A stretch of 64,000 bases of DNA from Empedobacter stercoris (GCF_965137335.1 NZ_CBCRZD010000002.1); one strand, 5' to 3'; counted from the stretch's first letter, positions 50,668 through 60,173 are shown. Notes: a model not told the origin generated them from the letters alone. Program-made: numbers and translations.

Positions 50668-52044
50668 ATGAAATTACCTTTTGCCGAACCATTTCGTATA
50701 AAAATGGTCGAAGAAATTTATCAATCTACTCCAGAAGAGCGCGAAAAGTGGATCGAAGAAAAAGACTACAACCTATTTAATCTTGAAAGCCATAAAGTAT
50801 TTATCGATCTATTAACCGATTCAGGAACTGGAGCTATGTCGGATAAACAGTGGTCTGAGATGATGACTGGAGACGAAAGTTACGCAGGTTCTCAATCATT
50901 CTTGAAACTAAAAGAAACAATCAATACAATTACAGGTTTCAAATTTCTTTTACCTACTCATCAAGGTCGTGCAGCGGAAAATGTATTATTTTCGGCACTT
51001 GTTAAAGAAGGTCATGTGGTTCCTGGAAATTCACATTTTGACACAACAAAAGGACACATTGAATTTAGAAAAGCACATGCCATTGATTGTACAATTGACG
51101 AAGCATTTGATAGCGAATTGATTCATCCATTCAAAGGAAATATCGATTTACAAAAGCTTGAAAATGTCTACAAAGAGTATGGCAAAGAAAAAATTCCATT
51201 TACTTTAATCACGGTAACGTGTAATTCTTCTGGTGGTCAACCTGTATCTATGGAGAACATTCGTCAAGTACGTGAACTATCTAATCAGTATGAAATTCCT
51301 GTCTTTTTTGACGGTGCTCGTTTCGCTGAAAATGCATACTTCATCAAAGAAAGAGAAGAAGAATTTAAGCAGAAAACAATTAAAGAAATTGTTTTGGAAA
51401 TGTTTTCTTTTGGGGATGGAATGACGATGTCTGCAAAAAAAGATGGTTTGGTAAATATCGGTGGATTTATTGCACTGAATAACGAAGAGCTATATAAAAT
51501 TTGTGGAAATTTTGGAATTATATACGAAGGATATTTAAGTTATGGAGGATTAGCTGGACGCGATTTAGCTGCCTTAGCACAAGGTTTACAAGAATCAACA
51601 GAATATTCGTACTTACAATCTCGTATCAAACAGATCGAATATTTAGGAAATAAATTAATCGAATATGGAATTCCGATTCAACAGCCAATTGGAGGACATG
51701 CTATTTTTGTAGATGCTGTAAAATTCTTGCCAAACGTCCCGCGCGAAGAATTTCCTGCACAAACTTTAGGAATTGAATTGTATAAGGAAGCTGGAATTCG
51801 AGGTGTAGAAATTGGAACTATTTTGGCTGATCGTGATCCTGAAACAAGAGAAAATCGTTATCCAAAGTTAGAATTGTTGCGTTTAGCCATTCCAAGACGT
51901 ACTTATTTCCAAAGTCACATGGATTATATCGCAGTAGCATTGAAGAATATTTTCGATCGCCGAAATGAGATTAATTCAGGTTATGAAATTTCGTGGGAAT
52001 CAGAAATCTTACGACATTTTACCGTTAAATTAAAAAAGAAATAA
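50668..52044 (+). CDS. tnaA: tryptophanase
   Basis: A 458-residue PLP beta-eliminating lyase that splits tryptophan into indole, pyruvate and ammonia. The PLP lysine is in MSAKKDG (K258). Between tryptophanase and the very similar tyrosine phenol-lyase, two positions decide: D125 in HFDTTKGH (Asp in TnaA, Thr in TPL) and I382 in GVEIG (Ile in TnaA, Arg in TPL). Both favour tryptophanase. Overall similarity to TPL is also notable, so activity should be tested. It has no TnaC-like leader and is monocistronic with a terminator. Confidence 0.85.
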   Translation: MKLPFAEPFRIKMVEEIYQSTPEEREKWIEEKDYNLFNLESHKVFIDLLTDSGTGAMSDKQWSEMMTGDESYAGSQSFLKLKETINTITGFKFLLPTHQGRAAENVLFSALVKEGHVVPGNSHFDTTKGHIEFRKAHAIDCTIDEAFDSELIHPFKGNIDLQKLENVYKEYGKEKIPFTLITVTCNSSGGQPVSMENIRQVRELSNQYEIPVFFDGARFAENAYFIKEREEEFKQKTIKEIVLEMFSFGDGMTMSAKKDGLVNIGGFIALNNEELYKICGNFGIIYEGYLSYGGLAGRDLAALAQGLQESTEYSYLQSRIKQIEYLGNKLIEYGIPIQQPIGGHAIFVDAVKFLPNVPREEFPAQTLGIELYKEAGIRGVEIGTILADRDPETRENRYPKLELLRLAIPRRTYFQSHMDYIAVALKNIFDRRNEINSGYEISWESEILRHFTVKLKKK

Positions 52045-52046
52045 AC

Positions 52047-52080
52047 AAAAAATCCTTCAGAAATTCTGAAGGATTTTTTT
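52047..52080. terminator. bidirectional terminator
   Basis: AAATCCTTCAG and CTGAAGGATTT form an 11-bp stem with A and T runs, between convergent tnaA and the M28 peptidase gene. Confidence 0.85.
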
Positions 52081-52084
52081 GATA

Positions 52085-53518
52085 TTACCATCTCCAATCG
52101 CCTGAAATACGAAGTGGAGTTTTTAAATTTCCTTTGATTAAAGCTTCTTTTATTTCAAGTTCAGACCAATGATTAGAAGGTATTTGATCAAGATTACTTA
52201 ATTGGTATAACAAATAGGTTTCTAAAATGACATTATTTTTTAAGCCAACTTCTTCTACATAATCAAACGTATCACAATTGGCGTGGTAACAATCTAAAGC
52301 ACCTTTTGTAAATTGACTATCTGACAAACCTATAATTGGCACACCTTGTAACATAAAAGGCTGATGATCCGAATGTAAACCGATACTTACATATGTACTC
52401 GATTTAAAATCTGGAATTACTTTTTGGACATCTTTCGCATATGCTGATAAAATTGGCAAACTGCTTTCCATTGTCGAATAATAGGATTTTGGATTAGTTG
52501 TCATGTCCATATTTGACATCACTTTTATTTGATGAATTGAACCATCTTTCATTGCTTGATTCACATAATGTTTAGAACCAATCAATCCAACTTCTTCTCC
52601 CATAAATAGAACAAACTCTATTGTTCGCTCATTTTTCAATTGAAGTTTTTTGAACGTTCTTGCTACATCAATCACAGAAAAACTTCCCACTCCATTATCT
52701 ATAGCTCCCGTAGCTAAATCCCAACTATCTAAATGACCTCCTAAAACAATTTTTTCGTCTGGATATTTAGTTCCAATTTTCGTGGCAATAATGTTGCGAC
52801 CTTTCATTTGTCCAACATCATTTTTCATTTCTATTTTTGCAACTTCCTTTCCTTTCTTTAAATTTTCCTTGATTTTCAATCCGGCTTCTAAACTGATATT
52901 AAGTGCAGGAATCTTGATAATTTCTCCCGTAACCGAAGCAGTACCTGTTAATAAAATTTCTCCTGGAGCACGATTAAACAAAATAATTCCTTTTGCTCCA
53001 TATTTTTCTGCTAAAGCAGTTTTTTCGGAGCGATGCAGATTCTCAACTTCTTTTGGTGTCCCTTCTAATAAACCAAGTGCAGCGAAAACAATTTTACCTT
53101 TTACTTGATCACCAATTTGTTTGTAATCGTCTTGTAGACCATTCCCCAAATCAATCAATTCACCAGAAAGTTTGACTTTTGCAGGCGAATGTGCTAACGC
53201 AACCGCTTCGATTGATTGATGATTAACTTTAAGATCTAAACTCTTACGATTCCACCCATTAAAAGTAAATTCTTGAAAAACAATATCATAACCATAAGAA
53301 CGCAATAAATTTGCAGCATATTCTTCTGCTTTCTTTCCATTTTCTGTTCCTGTTGCACGATGCCCAATCGTTTCGGTTGCTTTTTTTAATTGTTGATAAG
53401 CCTCCGAATTTTGTTTTACTTCGTTATTTATCAACGTTAAAATTTGTTCATTCGTTTGAGCTGATAAACTCATAGTTGCAGTAATTAAGCCAAGTGAGAA
53501 TAATAATTTCGATTTCAT
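52085..53518 (-). CDS. exported M28-family metallopeptidase
   Basis: A 477-residue protein with a signal peptide (residues 1-20, ending LSAQ). It has a PA (protease-associated) insert around 130-240 and the M28 di-zinc catalytic domain: VLGGHLDSWDLATGAIDNG (first His and bridging Asp), MGEEVGLIGSKHY (catalytic Glu pair), NMDMTT and IGLHSDHQPF (last His). Such enzymes are aminopeptidases or carboxypeptidases (PGCP-like) acting outside the cytoplasm. It is monocistronic. The cleavage specificity is not evident. Confidence 0.9.
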   Translation of the reverse strand: MKSKLLFSLGLITATMSLSAQTNEQILTLINNEVKQNSEAYQQLKKATETIGHRATGTENGKKAEEYAANLLRSYGYDIVFQEFTFNGWNRKSLDLKVNHQSIEAVALAHSPAKVKLSGELIDLGNGLQDDYKQIGDQVKGKIVFAALGLLEGTPKEVENLHRSEKTALAEKYGAKGIILFNRAPGEILLTGTASVTGEIIKIPALNISLEAGLKIKENLKKGKEVAKIEMKNDVGQMKGRNIIATKIGTKYPDEKIVLGGHLDSWDLATGAIDNGVGSFSVIDVARTFKKLQLKNERTIEFVLFMGEEVGLIGSKHYVNQAMKDGSIHQIKVMSNMDMTTNPKSYYSTMESSLPILSAYAKDVQKVIPDFKSSTYVSIGLHSDHQPFMLQGVPIIGLSDSQFTKGALDCYHANCDTFDYVEEVGLKNNVILETYLLYQLSNLDQIPSNHWSELEIKEALIKGNLKTPLRISGDWRW

Positions 53519-53608
53519 GTGTGAGTATTTCCATAAACTTAAAAATGTTTTGGAAAATAATTGATAAAAATTAACTAAAATTTTTATTTTATTTTGAAAG
53601 ATAGATCA

Positions 53609-54190
53609 TTACTTCCACAATAATTTCAATTCAACTTTATACTGTCCAGCATAAGGTTTTGCATTTGTAGGCTTTTCTGAAATAGAAAATTGATAAACAC
53701 CACGTGCAGGTAAATCGAAAATCGTTTCTTTTCCGAAAGGTCCTCCTTTTATAGAATCTGCAGGTCCTTTGATATGATTAATACGAATATTAGCCATTGA
53801 ATCTTGTGCTGATACTTTAATCCAAACTTTTTTGGCTGAATCCGAATTAAACGTAAATGTATTCGTTTGTCCCGCTACTTTAGTAGGTTCTGCATTTGCT
53901 TTTGCATAACTAATAACCAAATCTTCGGTTGTATTATTGCGACTTAACGGAACAATTTTATCCGTATTTGAAATAGTTTTTCGGCTCGGTTTTTCAACTA
54001 TTTTATTAGAGGTTTTTAGAGTTTTTTCTTCCTCTTTCATCACATCCTCTACAATTGGTTTATCTTGTTTAGCTAAATCCTTGTATGCCGAATCAATCCC
54101 TATTTTGCTTGGATAAATTGTCGGCGTAGATTTGTCCTCACAACTATAAAAACACAATAAAGTAATAAAAGCAATAAAATTCCATTTCAT
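53609..54190 (-). CDS. lipoprotein, paralogue of the next gene
   Basis: A 193-residue protein with a lipobox (FYSC, Cys at 17). A disordered Lys/Thr/Glu-rich linker runs to about residue 90. The C-terminal beta domain has the sequence NIRINHIKGPADSIKGGPFGKE followed by the YQFSISEKP strand. That domain is clearly related to the C-terminus of the neighbouring 54218-54697 gene, 27 bp upstream, so the pair arose by duplication. The fold and role are unknown; a surface or periplasmic binding module is possible. Confidence 0.65.
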   Translation of the reverse strand: MKWNFIAFITLLCFYSCEDKSTPTIYPSKIGIDSAYKDLAKQDKPIVEDVMKEEEKTLKTSNKIVEKPSRKTISNTDKIVPLSRNNTTEDLVISYAKANAEPTKVAGQTNTFTFNSDSAKKVWIKVSAQDSMANIRINHIKGPADSIKGGPFGKETIFDLPARGVYQFSISEKPTNAKPYAGQYKVELKLLWK

Positions 54191-54217
54191 AACAGCAAAA
54201 TTCTGTTGTAAAAGTAA

Positions 54218-54697
54218 CTATTTTAACTGCAATTTCAAGGTATAATTTCCTTCAAAAGGATCTCCTTGCATTAAACTTTCTCCAATTCTAATTTGGTACA
54301 AACCTTTTTCTGTCAAATCATAATTGATTTCTTTTCCAAAAGGTCCATCACTTTCGTTATTAGGTGAAATAATTTGGTTGATTCGAATATTTGCTTGATT
54401 ATTTTGTGGAATAATTTGAATAAATACTGATTGAGAAGAATCATTACGAAAACTAAATATTTGATTTTCATTTGCATGTTTTTCTATCTTAAAATCGCCT
54501 TTTCCATTCATAAGTTTTAATTCTGAATGATCTGAAATTTCTGGAATTCTTAATGCAATTTCTTTTACAAAAGAACTGTTTTTTACTTCTTTCTGGGCAG
54601 ATTGTCCCACTTTAATAGATTCATTTTTAGTCATGCAATAAAAAACAATAGCAGCAATAGCTAATGATAGGAGGATAATAGGAGTATATTTTTTCAT
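54218..54697 (-). CDS. hypothetical exported protein, paralogue of 53609-54190
   Basis: 159 residues from the start at 54697 (MKKYTPIILLSLAIAAIVFYC), which gives a clear N-terminal hydrophobic segment with a possible lipobox Cys at 21. The C-terminal domain NIRINQIISPNNESDGPFGKE followed by the GLYQIRIGES strand aligns with the downstream gene. The two form a likely operon transcribed leftwards, divergent from the hydrolase gene. No function is recognised. Confidence 0.62.
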   Translation of the reverse strand: MKKYTPIILLSLAIAAIVFYCMTKNESIKVGQSAQKEVKNSSFVKEIALRIPEISDHSELKLMNGKGDFKIEKHANENQIFSFRNDSSQSVFIQIIPQNNQANIRINQIISPNNESDGPFGKEINYDLTEKGLYQIRIGESLMQGDPFEGNYTLKLQLK

Positions 54698-54744
54698 TAT
54701 TGTAAATTTGTATTTTAACAAATTACAAATTCTGAACCAAACTT

Positions 54745-55491
54745 ATGTTGTTTTACGAAAATAATGGAGACGGAAAAGCAATTGTCTTTTTACATGGTTT
54801 TTTAGAAAATCATAAAATATGGAATCGATTAAAAAATGATTTGATAGAACATTTCCAAATCATTACAATTGATTTACCCGGTCATGGAAATTCTGAAAAC
54901 ATTGGTGAAGTGAACACTATGGAAGAAATGGCAGAAGAAGTGATTGCTGTTTTAGATGAGCTAAAAATTGAACAAGCAACTTTTGTTGGGCATTCGATGG
55001 GTGGTTATGTAACTTGTGCTTTGGCTGAACTTTTTCCTGAACGAACAGAGAATATCGTTTTGATTAATTCTTCTACATTAGCGGATGATGAAGCTAAGAA
55101 AAATCAACGATTGAAAGCATGTAATACAGCGAAAAGAAATTTTAACACATTGGTTAATTTTAGTATGCCCTCTTTATTTGCCGCTCATCATCGAGATAAA
55201 TTTAGAGAGGATTTAAAATTTGTAAAAGAAATAGCTTTAACAACCTCTATCGAAGGTGTTTGTGCGGCTTTGAAAGGAATGCGAGAGCGACCAGATCGTT
55301 CTTCAATTTTATACGATTTTAAAGGTGAAATTTATATTATGGTCGGTTTACATGATGAAACAGTTAATCCTGAACTATTTCTAACACGAATACCTGATTT
55401 ACCAACTATTCATCTTTCTAAATTAGATGGTGGACACATGGCTTTTATCGAAAATTATGAAGAGGTTTTATCACTCTTAAAATCAATTTAG
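54745..55491 (+). CDS. alpha/beta hydrolase
   Basis: A 248-residue hydrolase with the nucleophile elbow FVGHSMGGYV (Ser near residue 91). The oxyanion segment IVFLHGFLENHKIWN is near 14, the acid is in GLHDETVNP (near 204) and the His in GGHMAFIEN (near 229). The order and spacing fit esterases and small-ester lyases (MenH/BioH-like size). There is no signal peptide. It is convergent with tadA; the two stops overlap by 4 bp. The substrate is unknown. Confidence 0.85.
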   Translation: MLFYENNGDGKAIVFLHGFLENHKIWNRLKNDLIEHFQIITIDLPGHGNSENIGEVNTMEEMAEEVIAVLDELKIEQATFVGHSMGGYVTCALAELFPERTENIVLINSSTLADDEAKKNQRLKACNTAKRNFNTLVNFSMPSLFAAHHRDKFREDLKFVKEIALTTSIEGVCAALKGMRERPDRSSILYDFKGEIYIMVGLHDETVNPELFLTRIPDLPTIHLSKLDGGHMAFIENYEEVLSLLKSI

Positions 55492-55928
55492 CGTTTTCGC
55501 ATAAAAAACTCTTTTATCAATTGGCTACATTCATCTTCCATAACTCCAGCTACGATTTCAGTTTTTGGATGTAGCTCTCCAATCTTTGCTTTAAAACCTC
55601 TTTTATCATCAGAAGCACCATACACAACTTTCGAGATTTGACTCCAATACAAAGCGCCACCACACATCACACAAGGTTCTAAAGTAACGTATAAAGTACA
55701 ATCTTGTAAATATTTTCCTCCCAAATAATTCGCTGCAGAAGTTATCGCTTGCATTTCGGCATGAGCCGTAACATCAGTTAACGTTTCGGTTAAATTATGT
55801 GCTTTTGCTATAATTTTATTGTTGCAAACAATGACAGCTCCAACTGGAATTTCGTCTCTTTCGAAAGCTGTTACAGCTTCGTTAAAGGCTATTCGCATAA
55901 AATATTCGTCGGTAAAAAGATTTTCCAT
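55488..55928 (-). CDS. tadA: tRNA-specific adenosine deaminase
   Basis: A 146-residue zinc deaminase that makes inosine at position 34 of tRNA-Arg(ACG). The start at 55928 (MENLFTDEYFMRIAFNEA) matches the family length; the longer frame is unlikely. The zinc and catalytic site are H56-A-E58 in VTAHAEMQ and C85/C88 in LEPCVMCGG. The divergent EamA gene starts 78 bp away. A guanine deaminase role is less likely given the TadA-like C-terminus. Confidence 0.88.
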   Translation of the reverse strand: MENLFTDEYFMRIAFNEAVTAFERDEIPVGAVIVCNNKIIAKAHNLTETLTDVTAHAEMQAITSAANYLGGKYLQDCTLYVTLEPCVMCGGALYWSQISKVVYGASDDKRGFKAKIGELHPKTEIVAGVMEDECSQLIKEFFMRKR

Positions 55929-56006
55929 TTGATAAAATTTAAACGCAAAATTAATCATTTCCAACTTGGATATTCGATACATTTGCACAAATTGAAGACT
56001 CCAATT

Positions 56007-56912
56007 ATGAATCAATCAAAATATATCATCGCAGCCATTATAACTTACTTTATTTGGGGCTTTTTTAGTTTTGGTTTAAAACCTATTGCGGATTATCCTC
56101 CTTTGGACATTCTATTTTTTAGATTATACGTTTCGGTTTTCTTTTTAGTGCTAATAAACGTTGGTTTTAGACGAAATAAAATGAAAGCTGACTGGAATTT
56201 GTTCAAATCTTTTGACAAAAAGAAACAAAAAAAATTAGGAAGCTTAATTGTTGGTGGTTCTGTAATTTTAATGACTAATTGGTTGATGTTTATCATCGTG
56301 ATGAATCATATTAGTGTACAAGCAGCCTCGCTTTCTTACTTGGTTTGTCCAATTATAACCACCGTATTAGCTTTTATCATTCTGAAAGAACATTTGACCA
56401 AAATAAAATGGATTGCTGTTGGAATTAGTCTTTTAGCGTGCTTAATCCTTTCTATAGGTCATTTATTAGACTTAGTTTATAGCTTAATTGTAGCTTGTAC
56501 TTTTGCATTATATATTATTATTCAACGAAGTTTGAATGTTTTCGATAGTTTCAATCTTTTAATGACCCAATTATTAATCGTTGCAATTTTGATGTTGCCG
56601 TTGGTTTTCATTTTTTCAGGACCCATTCCCACCGAAACAATTTTTTACCAATGCATTCTGATGATTGTTGTGTTATTCACAATTATTCCTATGTTCTTGA
56701 ATAATTTTGCTTTGAAAGGAATCGATTCCTCTACGGTCGGCATTTTAATTTACTTGAATCCAATTATGAATTTCGCTTTGGCAATTTTTTATTATAATGA
56801 AGTTGTATCTTCAATGCAAATGATTGGTTATAGTCTAATTCTTTTAGCAATTATCGTTTTCAATTCGAAAACAATTTTTAAATTAAAAAACATAAAAAAA
56901 TCCGAAGCTTAG
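56007..56912 (+). CDS. EamA/RarD-type transporter
   Basis: A 301-residue inner-membrane protein from the ATG at 56007 (MNQSKYIIAAIITYFIWGFF); the longer frame overlaps tadA and is rejected. About ten helices in two EamA repeats (about 5-145 and 155-290) give the drug/metabolite transporter fold. The opening ITYFIWGFFSFGLKPIADYPPLDILFFRL resembles RarD proteins. The substrate is unknown. A terminator overlaps the end of the gene. Confidence 0.85.
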   Translation: MNQSKYIIAAIITYFIWGFFSFGLKPIADYPPLDILFFRLYVSVFFLVLINVGFRRNKMKADWNLFKSFDKKKQKKLGSLIVGGSVILMTNWLMFIIVMNHISVQAASLSYLVCPIITTVLAFIILKEHLTKIKWIAVGISLLACLILSIGHLLDLVYSLIVACTFALYIIIQRSLNVFDSFNLLMTQLLIVAILMLPLVFIFSGPIPTETIFYQCILMIVVLFTIIPMFLNNFALKGIDSSTVGILIYLNPIMNFALAIFYYNEVVSSMQMIGYSLILLAIIVFNSKTIFKLKNIKKSEA

Positions 56913-56927
56913 CTTTCGGATTTTTTA
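56894..56927. terminator. bidirectional terminator
   Basis: AAATCCGAA and TTCGGATTT form a stem around GCTTAGCT, flanked by A and T runs, between the convergent EamA and btuG-like genes. Confidence 0.85.
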
Positions 56928-56944
56928 TTACTGTAAAGAAGTAA

Positions 56945-58021
56945 CTATTTGATGTAAACAGAATTTGGTCCAACACCTGTTGTAATCGCTGGATGCTTAA
57001 GACCTCCTTGCGCATTCTGAATTAACAAACGACCACTTGATTTGAAATCTTTTGCATCTAAAATATAGAACGTATCGCCTTCTACATTAAATCCATACAC
57101 ATTATCTGCACCTGTAATATAGTCTGCTTTCGTTGGTAAATTTGTTGCATTTAAAGCCATTGAATAAACAGAATTATTCAAAATATAATACAATTTATTA
57201 TTTTTCGCAACCAAGAAATCTGGATGTTCTCCTTCAGGGAAATTCATTTCTAATTTGTCTTCACTTGCAAGATTGTATCGAACTAATTTCCCTTTTGATG
57301 GTGTCCCCCAAGAAACACCTTGCGAAAGCACATATAAATTTCCGTTCTGAATCGTTAAATCAGTCGGAACTTCTCCAACATTAACTGTTTTTCTATCTGA
57401 TGTTTTAAGGTCAATAATTGAAACTGTTTTACCAATTCCCCAACCTCCTTTTTGTGCAACGTACAATTTTCCATTTTCAAGAATCATCTTTTCTGGACCT
57501 TCATCCACCGAATATTTTTCAACAAAAGATAAATCACTCATCTTATATTTTGCAATAAAATCATCAGTAGAAACAGCTGGATCTCCCCAATTAGAAATAT
57601 ACAAGAAATCATTATCAGCAACCACGTAACGAGGATTGTTCATTGTTGAAGAAGAAGGAATCGTATTTACCTTTTTAAACGTTGTATGATCAACAATTTC
57701 TACTTTATTCGATGCATTAACAACGATATATGCTTTATTTCCTTTAAAAAAAATACTTTGTCCAACTGATCCTAATTGAGCCCCTGCATTTGCAGTTTTG
57801 AAAATATCTTGAATTGGATTTGTTGTACTTACATCTTTAGTTGGATCAAAATAAGTGATATCCGAATTAGACGAGTTCATATTTCCTTCGTTCAAAACAA
57901 AAACTCCCTTCGAATAGTTCCCATTTTCAGGGTCGTTGCTTGATCCATCATCATCATTCGAACACGATTGTAAAAAAACTCCGGCTAAAGCGATAAACGC
58001 AATAGATTTAAATTTTATCAT
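56945..58021 (-). CDS. surface beta-propeller lipoprotein (BtuG-like)
   Basis: A 358-residue lipoprotein (lipobox LQSC, Cys at 20, followed by SNDDDGSSND, an acidic surface-export-like signal). The rest is a YncE/DUF5074-type seven-bladed propeller with repeats such as AYIVVNASNKVEIVDHTTFKKV and LYVAQKGGWGIGKTVSIIDL. It is the second gene of the riboswitch-controlled operon, 4 bp after btuB. In Bacteroides, BtuG is a surface propeller that binds B12 tightly and caps BtuB; the context makes the same role likely here, though sequence identity is not established. Confidence 0.8.
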   Translation of the reverse strand: MIKFKSIAFIALAGVFLQSCSNDDDGSSNDPENGNYSKGVFVLNEGNMNSSNSDITYFDPTKDVSTTNPIQDIFKTANAGAQLGSVGQSIFFKGNKAYIVVNASNKVEIVDHTTFKKVNTIPSSSTMNNPRYVVADNDFLYISNWGDPAVSTDDFIAKYKMSDLSFVEKYSVDEGPEKMILENGKLYVAQKGGWGIGKTVSIIDLKTSDRKTVNVGEVPTDLTIQNGNLYVLSQGVSWGTPSKGKLVRYNLASEDKLEMNFPEGEHPDFLVAKNNKLYYILNNSVYSMALNATNLPTKADYITGADNVYGFNVEGDTFYILDAKDFKSSGRLLIQNAQGGLKHPAITTGVGPNSVYIK

Positions 58022-58025
58022 AGTT

Positions 58026-59834
58026 TTAAAATTTTATTTGTATTTGTAAAGTATAATTTGTGCCTGGTTGCCAACGGTTTTCTTGTGTTTGGTAATGTTG
58101 ATTAAACACATTATTCACTCTAATAAAAACGCTATAAAGTGGTGAAATCGTATAATTTAACCCTAAATTAGTTACCCCAAAATTATCAATTATTTTTTCT
58201 TCTTCCGAATCAGAAAAGACTTTACTTGTGTAACTATTTTGAACAAAAGCAGATAACTGTTTGTACGTATATTGTGCGCTTGACGTCCATTTGTGACGAG
58301 GCGAATACATTAGTTCTTTGTTTTTCGATTTATCTTTTGTTCTTGTGAATCCGTAAGTTGTATTAAATGTAAAAGCATTCCATTTGTAATCTCCTATCAA
58401 TTCAAAACCATAGGTTTCGGCTCGGTTAACATTTCGAGGAATCCAATACGAAGAGTTCGATTGACTCGGAATCCATTGAATCATATCACTCAATTTATTG
58501 TAAAAAATATTGGTTTGAATGTTTAAATTTTTACTGATAAAATCATTCCCAATTTCGAATTGATAAGCCGATTCTGATTTCAAATCTGGATTTCCTCCCG
58601 TTTTCCAAAACAAATCATTGTAGGTTGGATTTCTGAAATTTTTCGAAATATTTCCTCTTAATTGATAGGAATTGATAGGACGATAATTGAAGCCTAAAGA
58701 ATAAATAAAAGGATTTTGATATTGGTTAGAAAAATCTTGGCGAATACTCGCTTCATACGCAAAATGATCCGATAATTTATGTTTTGCAATCAACGCAAAA
58801 TTGAGTGAATTTTGATCACTTTTGCTCAAATTATTTCCACTTCCTTGATTATAATTTGCTTCGGATGAAATCGCTACTTCAAAATTAGATGTCAATTGAT
58901 GATTCAAATAATATTTCAATACATAATTATCAACCTCTAAATCGTCAGAATATGTATGGTGAATATTGTTGAAAAAACTACTTTCTTCTCTTACATAAGC
59001 CAACTTTAATTGCGATTGCCACGTTTCAGTTGGATTAAAATTCCATTCCGTCATCACACGATAATCGTTATTGTCGTAACCCGAAGGCGTAGAACCTATA
59101 TCAACCAATGGAAATTCTCGGCTACCAAAATTAAACATCGAATATAGTTTTAATTCATTTTTCGAATCGATTTTATACCCAAAATTGGCATTTATCGTAT
59201 TGAAATAATATTTTCCGTTCAAGTTCTTCTTCATAAAATTTGGAATCGAATAATCGTTATCCGATTGACTTCTTACATAAGCTAAAGAAGAACTTAATTT
59301 TTCTGTACTATAGTTGAGTTTATATTTTCCAGACCATGTATCAAAACTTCCATAACCCAAACTTATTTTTTGATTAAGACCTTTATTGTATTCAGTCTTA
59401 TTCAGCAAGTGAATTGTTCCACCTATTGCCCCTGTTCCATATGCGATACTTCCGCCACCAGGTTTTACAATCATTCCGTCAAAAGAATTGCTCGTAAATA
59501 AATTAAAATCAGTTTGTCCAGTTGTTTTCGAATTAACATTAATTCCATTCCAAACAACAGCGGTGTGCGAAGCCAAAGTTCCACGAAAAGAGGGAGAAGA
59601 AACCATTCCTCTACCATTTTCTTTAAAATACAGCGGTGTTTGCGCTTGCAAAACTTGGGTAAGTTGATTCGGATTTTGCTCTAAAATACTATCATTGAGT
59701 TTGATTACACTTTGCGATTTATAATGATTTTTGAGAAAAACATCATTCATAATCATAGGCTTCAAATTGATGGTATCTGTCTGTGCGAAAGCAATTCCTG
59801 CAATCAAATTAAAACAAAGAAAAAATTTTTTCAT
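58026..59834 (-). CDS. btuB: TonB-dependent cobalamin receptor
   Basis: 602 residues from the start at 59834 (MKKFFLCFNLIAGIAFAQ, a clean signal peptide); the frame's earlier ATG lies inside the riboswitch hairpin. The plug domain (about 30-150: QVLQAQTPLYFKENGRGMVSSPSFRG, then GMIVKPGGGSIAYGTGAIGGTIHLL) is followed by a barrel ending in the aromatic LQIQIKF. It imports vitamin B12 across the outer membrane using TonB energy. A cobalamin riboswitch precedes it and a BtuG-like gene follows after 4 bp, which fixes the substrate with good confidence. Confidence 0.9.
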   Translation of the reverse strand: MKKFFLCFNLIAGIAFAQTDTINLKPMIMNDVFLKNHYKSQSVIKLNDSILEQNPNQLTQVLQAQTPLYFKENGRGMVSSPSFRGTLASHTAVVWNGINVNSKTTGQTDFNLFTSNSFDGMIVKPGGGSIAYGTGAIGGTIHLLNKTEYNKGLNQKISLGYGSFDTWSGKYKLNYSTEKLSSSLAYVRSQSDNDYSIPNFMKKNLNGKYYFNTINANFGYKIDSKNELKLYSMFNFGSREFPLVDIGSTPSGYDNNDYRVMTEWNFNPTETWQSQLKLAYVREESSFFNNIHHTYSDDLEVDNYVLKYYLNHQLTSNFEVAISSEANYNQGSGNNLSKSDQNSLNFALIAKHKLSDHFAYEASIRQDFSNQYQNPFIYSLGFNYRPINSYQLRGNISKNFRNPTYNDLFWKTGGNPDLKSESAYQFEIGNDFISKNLNIQTNIFYNKLSDMIQWIPSQSNSSYWIPRNVNRAETYGFELIGDYKWNAFTFNTTYGFTRTKDKSKNKELMYSPRHKWTSSAQYTYKQLSAFVQNSYTSKVFSDSEEEKIIDNFGVTNLGLNYTISPLYSVFIRVNNVFNQHYQTQENRWQPGTNYTLQIQIKF

Positions 59835-59845
59835 ATTAAAAAGCT

Positions 59846-60010
59846 GTTTTTCCTCCGAAAACATTTTCTATTCATTCGTTATCAATGGCAGGTTTCCTGA
59901 CTTGTTCTCATTTTTTATATCCTTCCCGATTTCTCAGTGGATTTGTAGTAAAAAGATAGGGAGAATTTACAGTTGCGGGGACAGTTTTGGAATTGAACCA
60001 AATTCCCTTT
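59846..60010 (-). promoter_or_regulatory. cobalamin riboswitch of btuB
   Basis: Read on the minus strand the conserved blocks are AGGGAATTTGGTTCAATTCC, CTGTCCCCGCAACTGTAA and AAGTCAGGAAACCTGCC (59902-59886). A distal hairpin GTTTT/AAAAC (59862-59846) exposes loop CGGAGGA, which contains the Shine-Dalgarno GGAGG and can pair with the CCCCG of L5 (one mismatch). B12 binding would thus hide the ribosome site. TACATTTGC at 60046-60038 is a likely -7 element. Confidence 0.9.
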
Positions 60011-60173
60011 TAACTCACTCGTTGAGCACCATTTTGTGCAAATGTAAAGAAAAGTGCTTGAAATATGAATACGTGTTGTTAAATCGTTAACTTTAAATTA
60101 ATAAAAGAATGATTTTATTTGTATACCAAGCAAATTCATTATATCTAGTGATTTTTATAAGAGAATTGAAAAC

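Noticed and set aside
50668..52044. Tyrosine phenol-lyase as the identity of this gene
   Set aside because: The residues that set specificity are Asp at 125 and Ile at 382, as in tryptophanase; TPL has Thr and Arg there.
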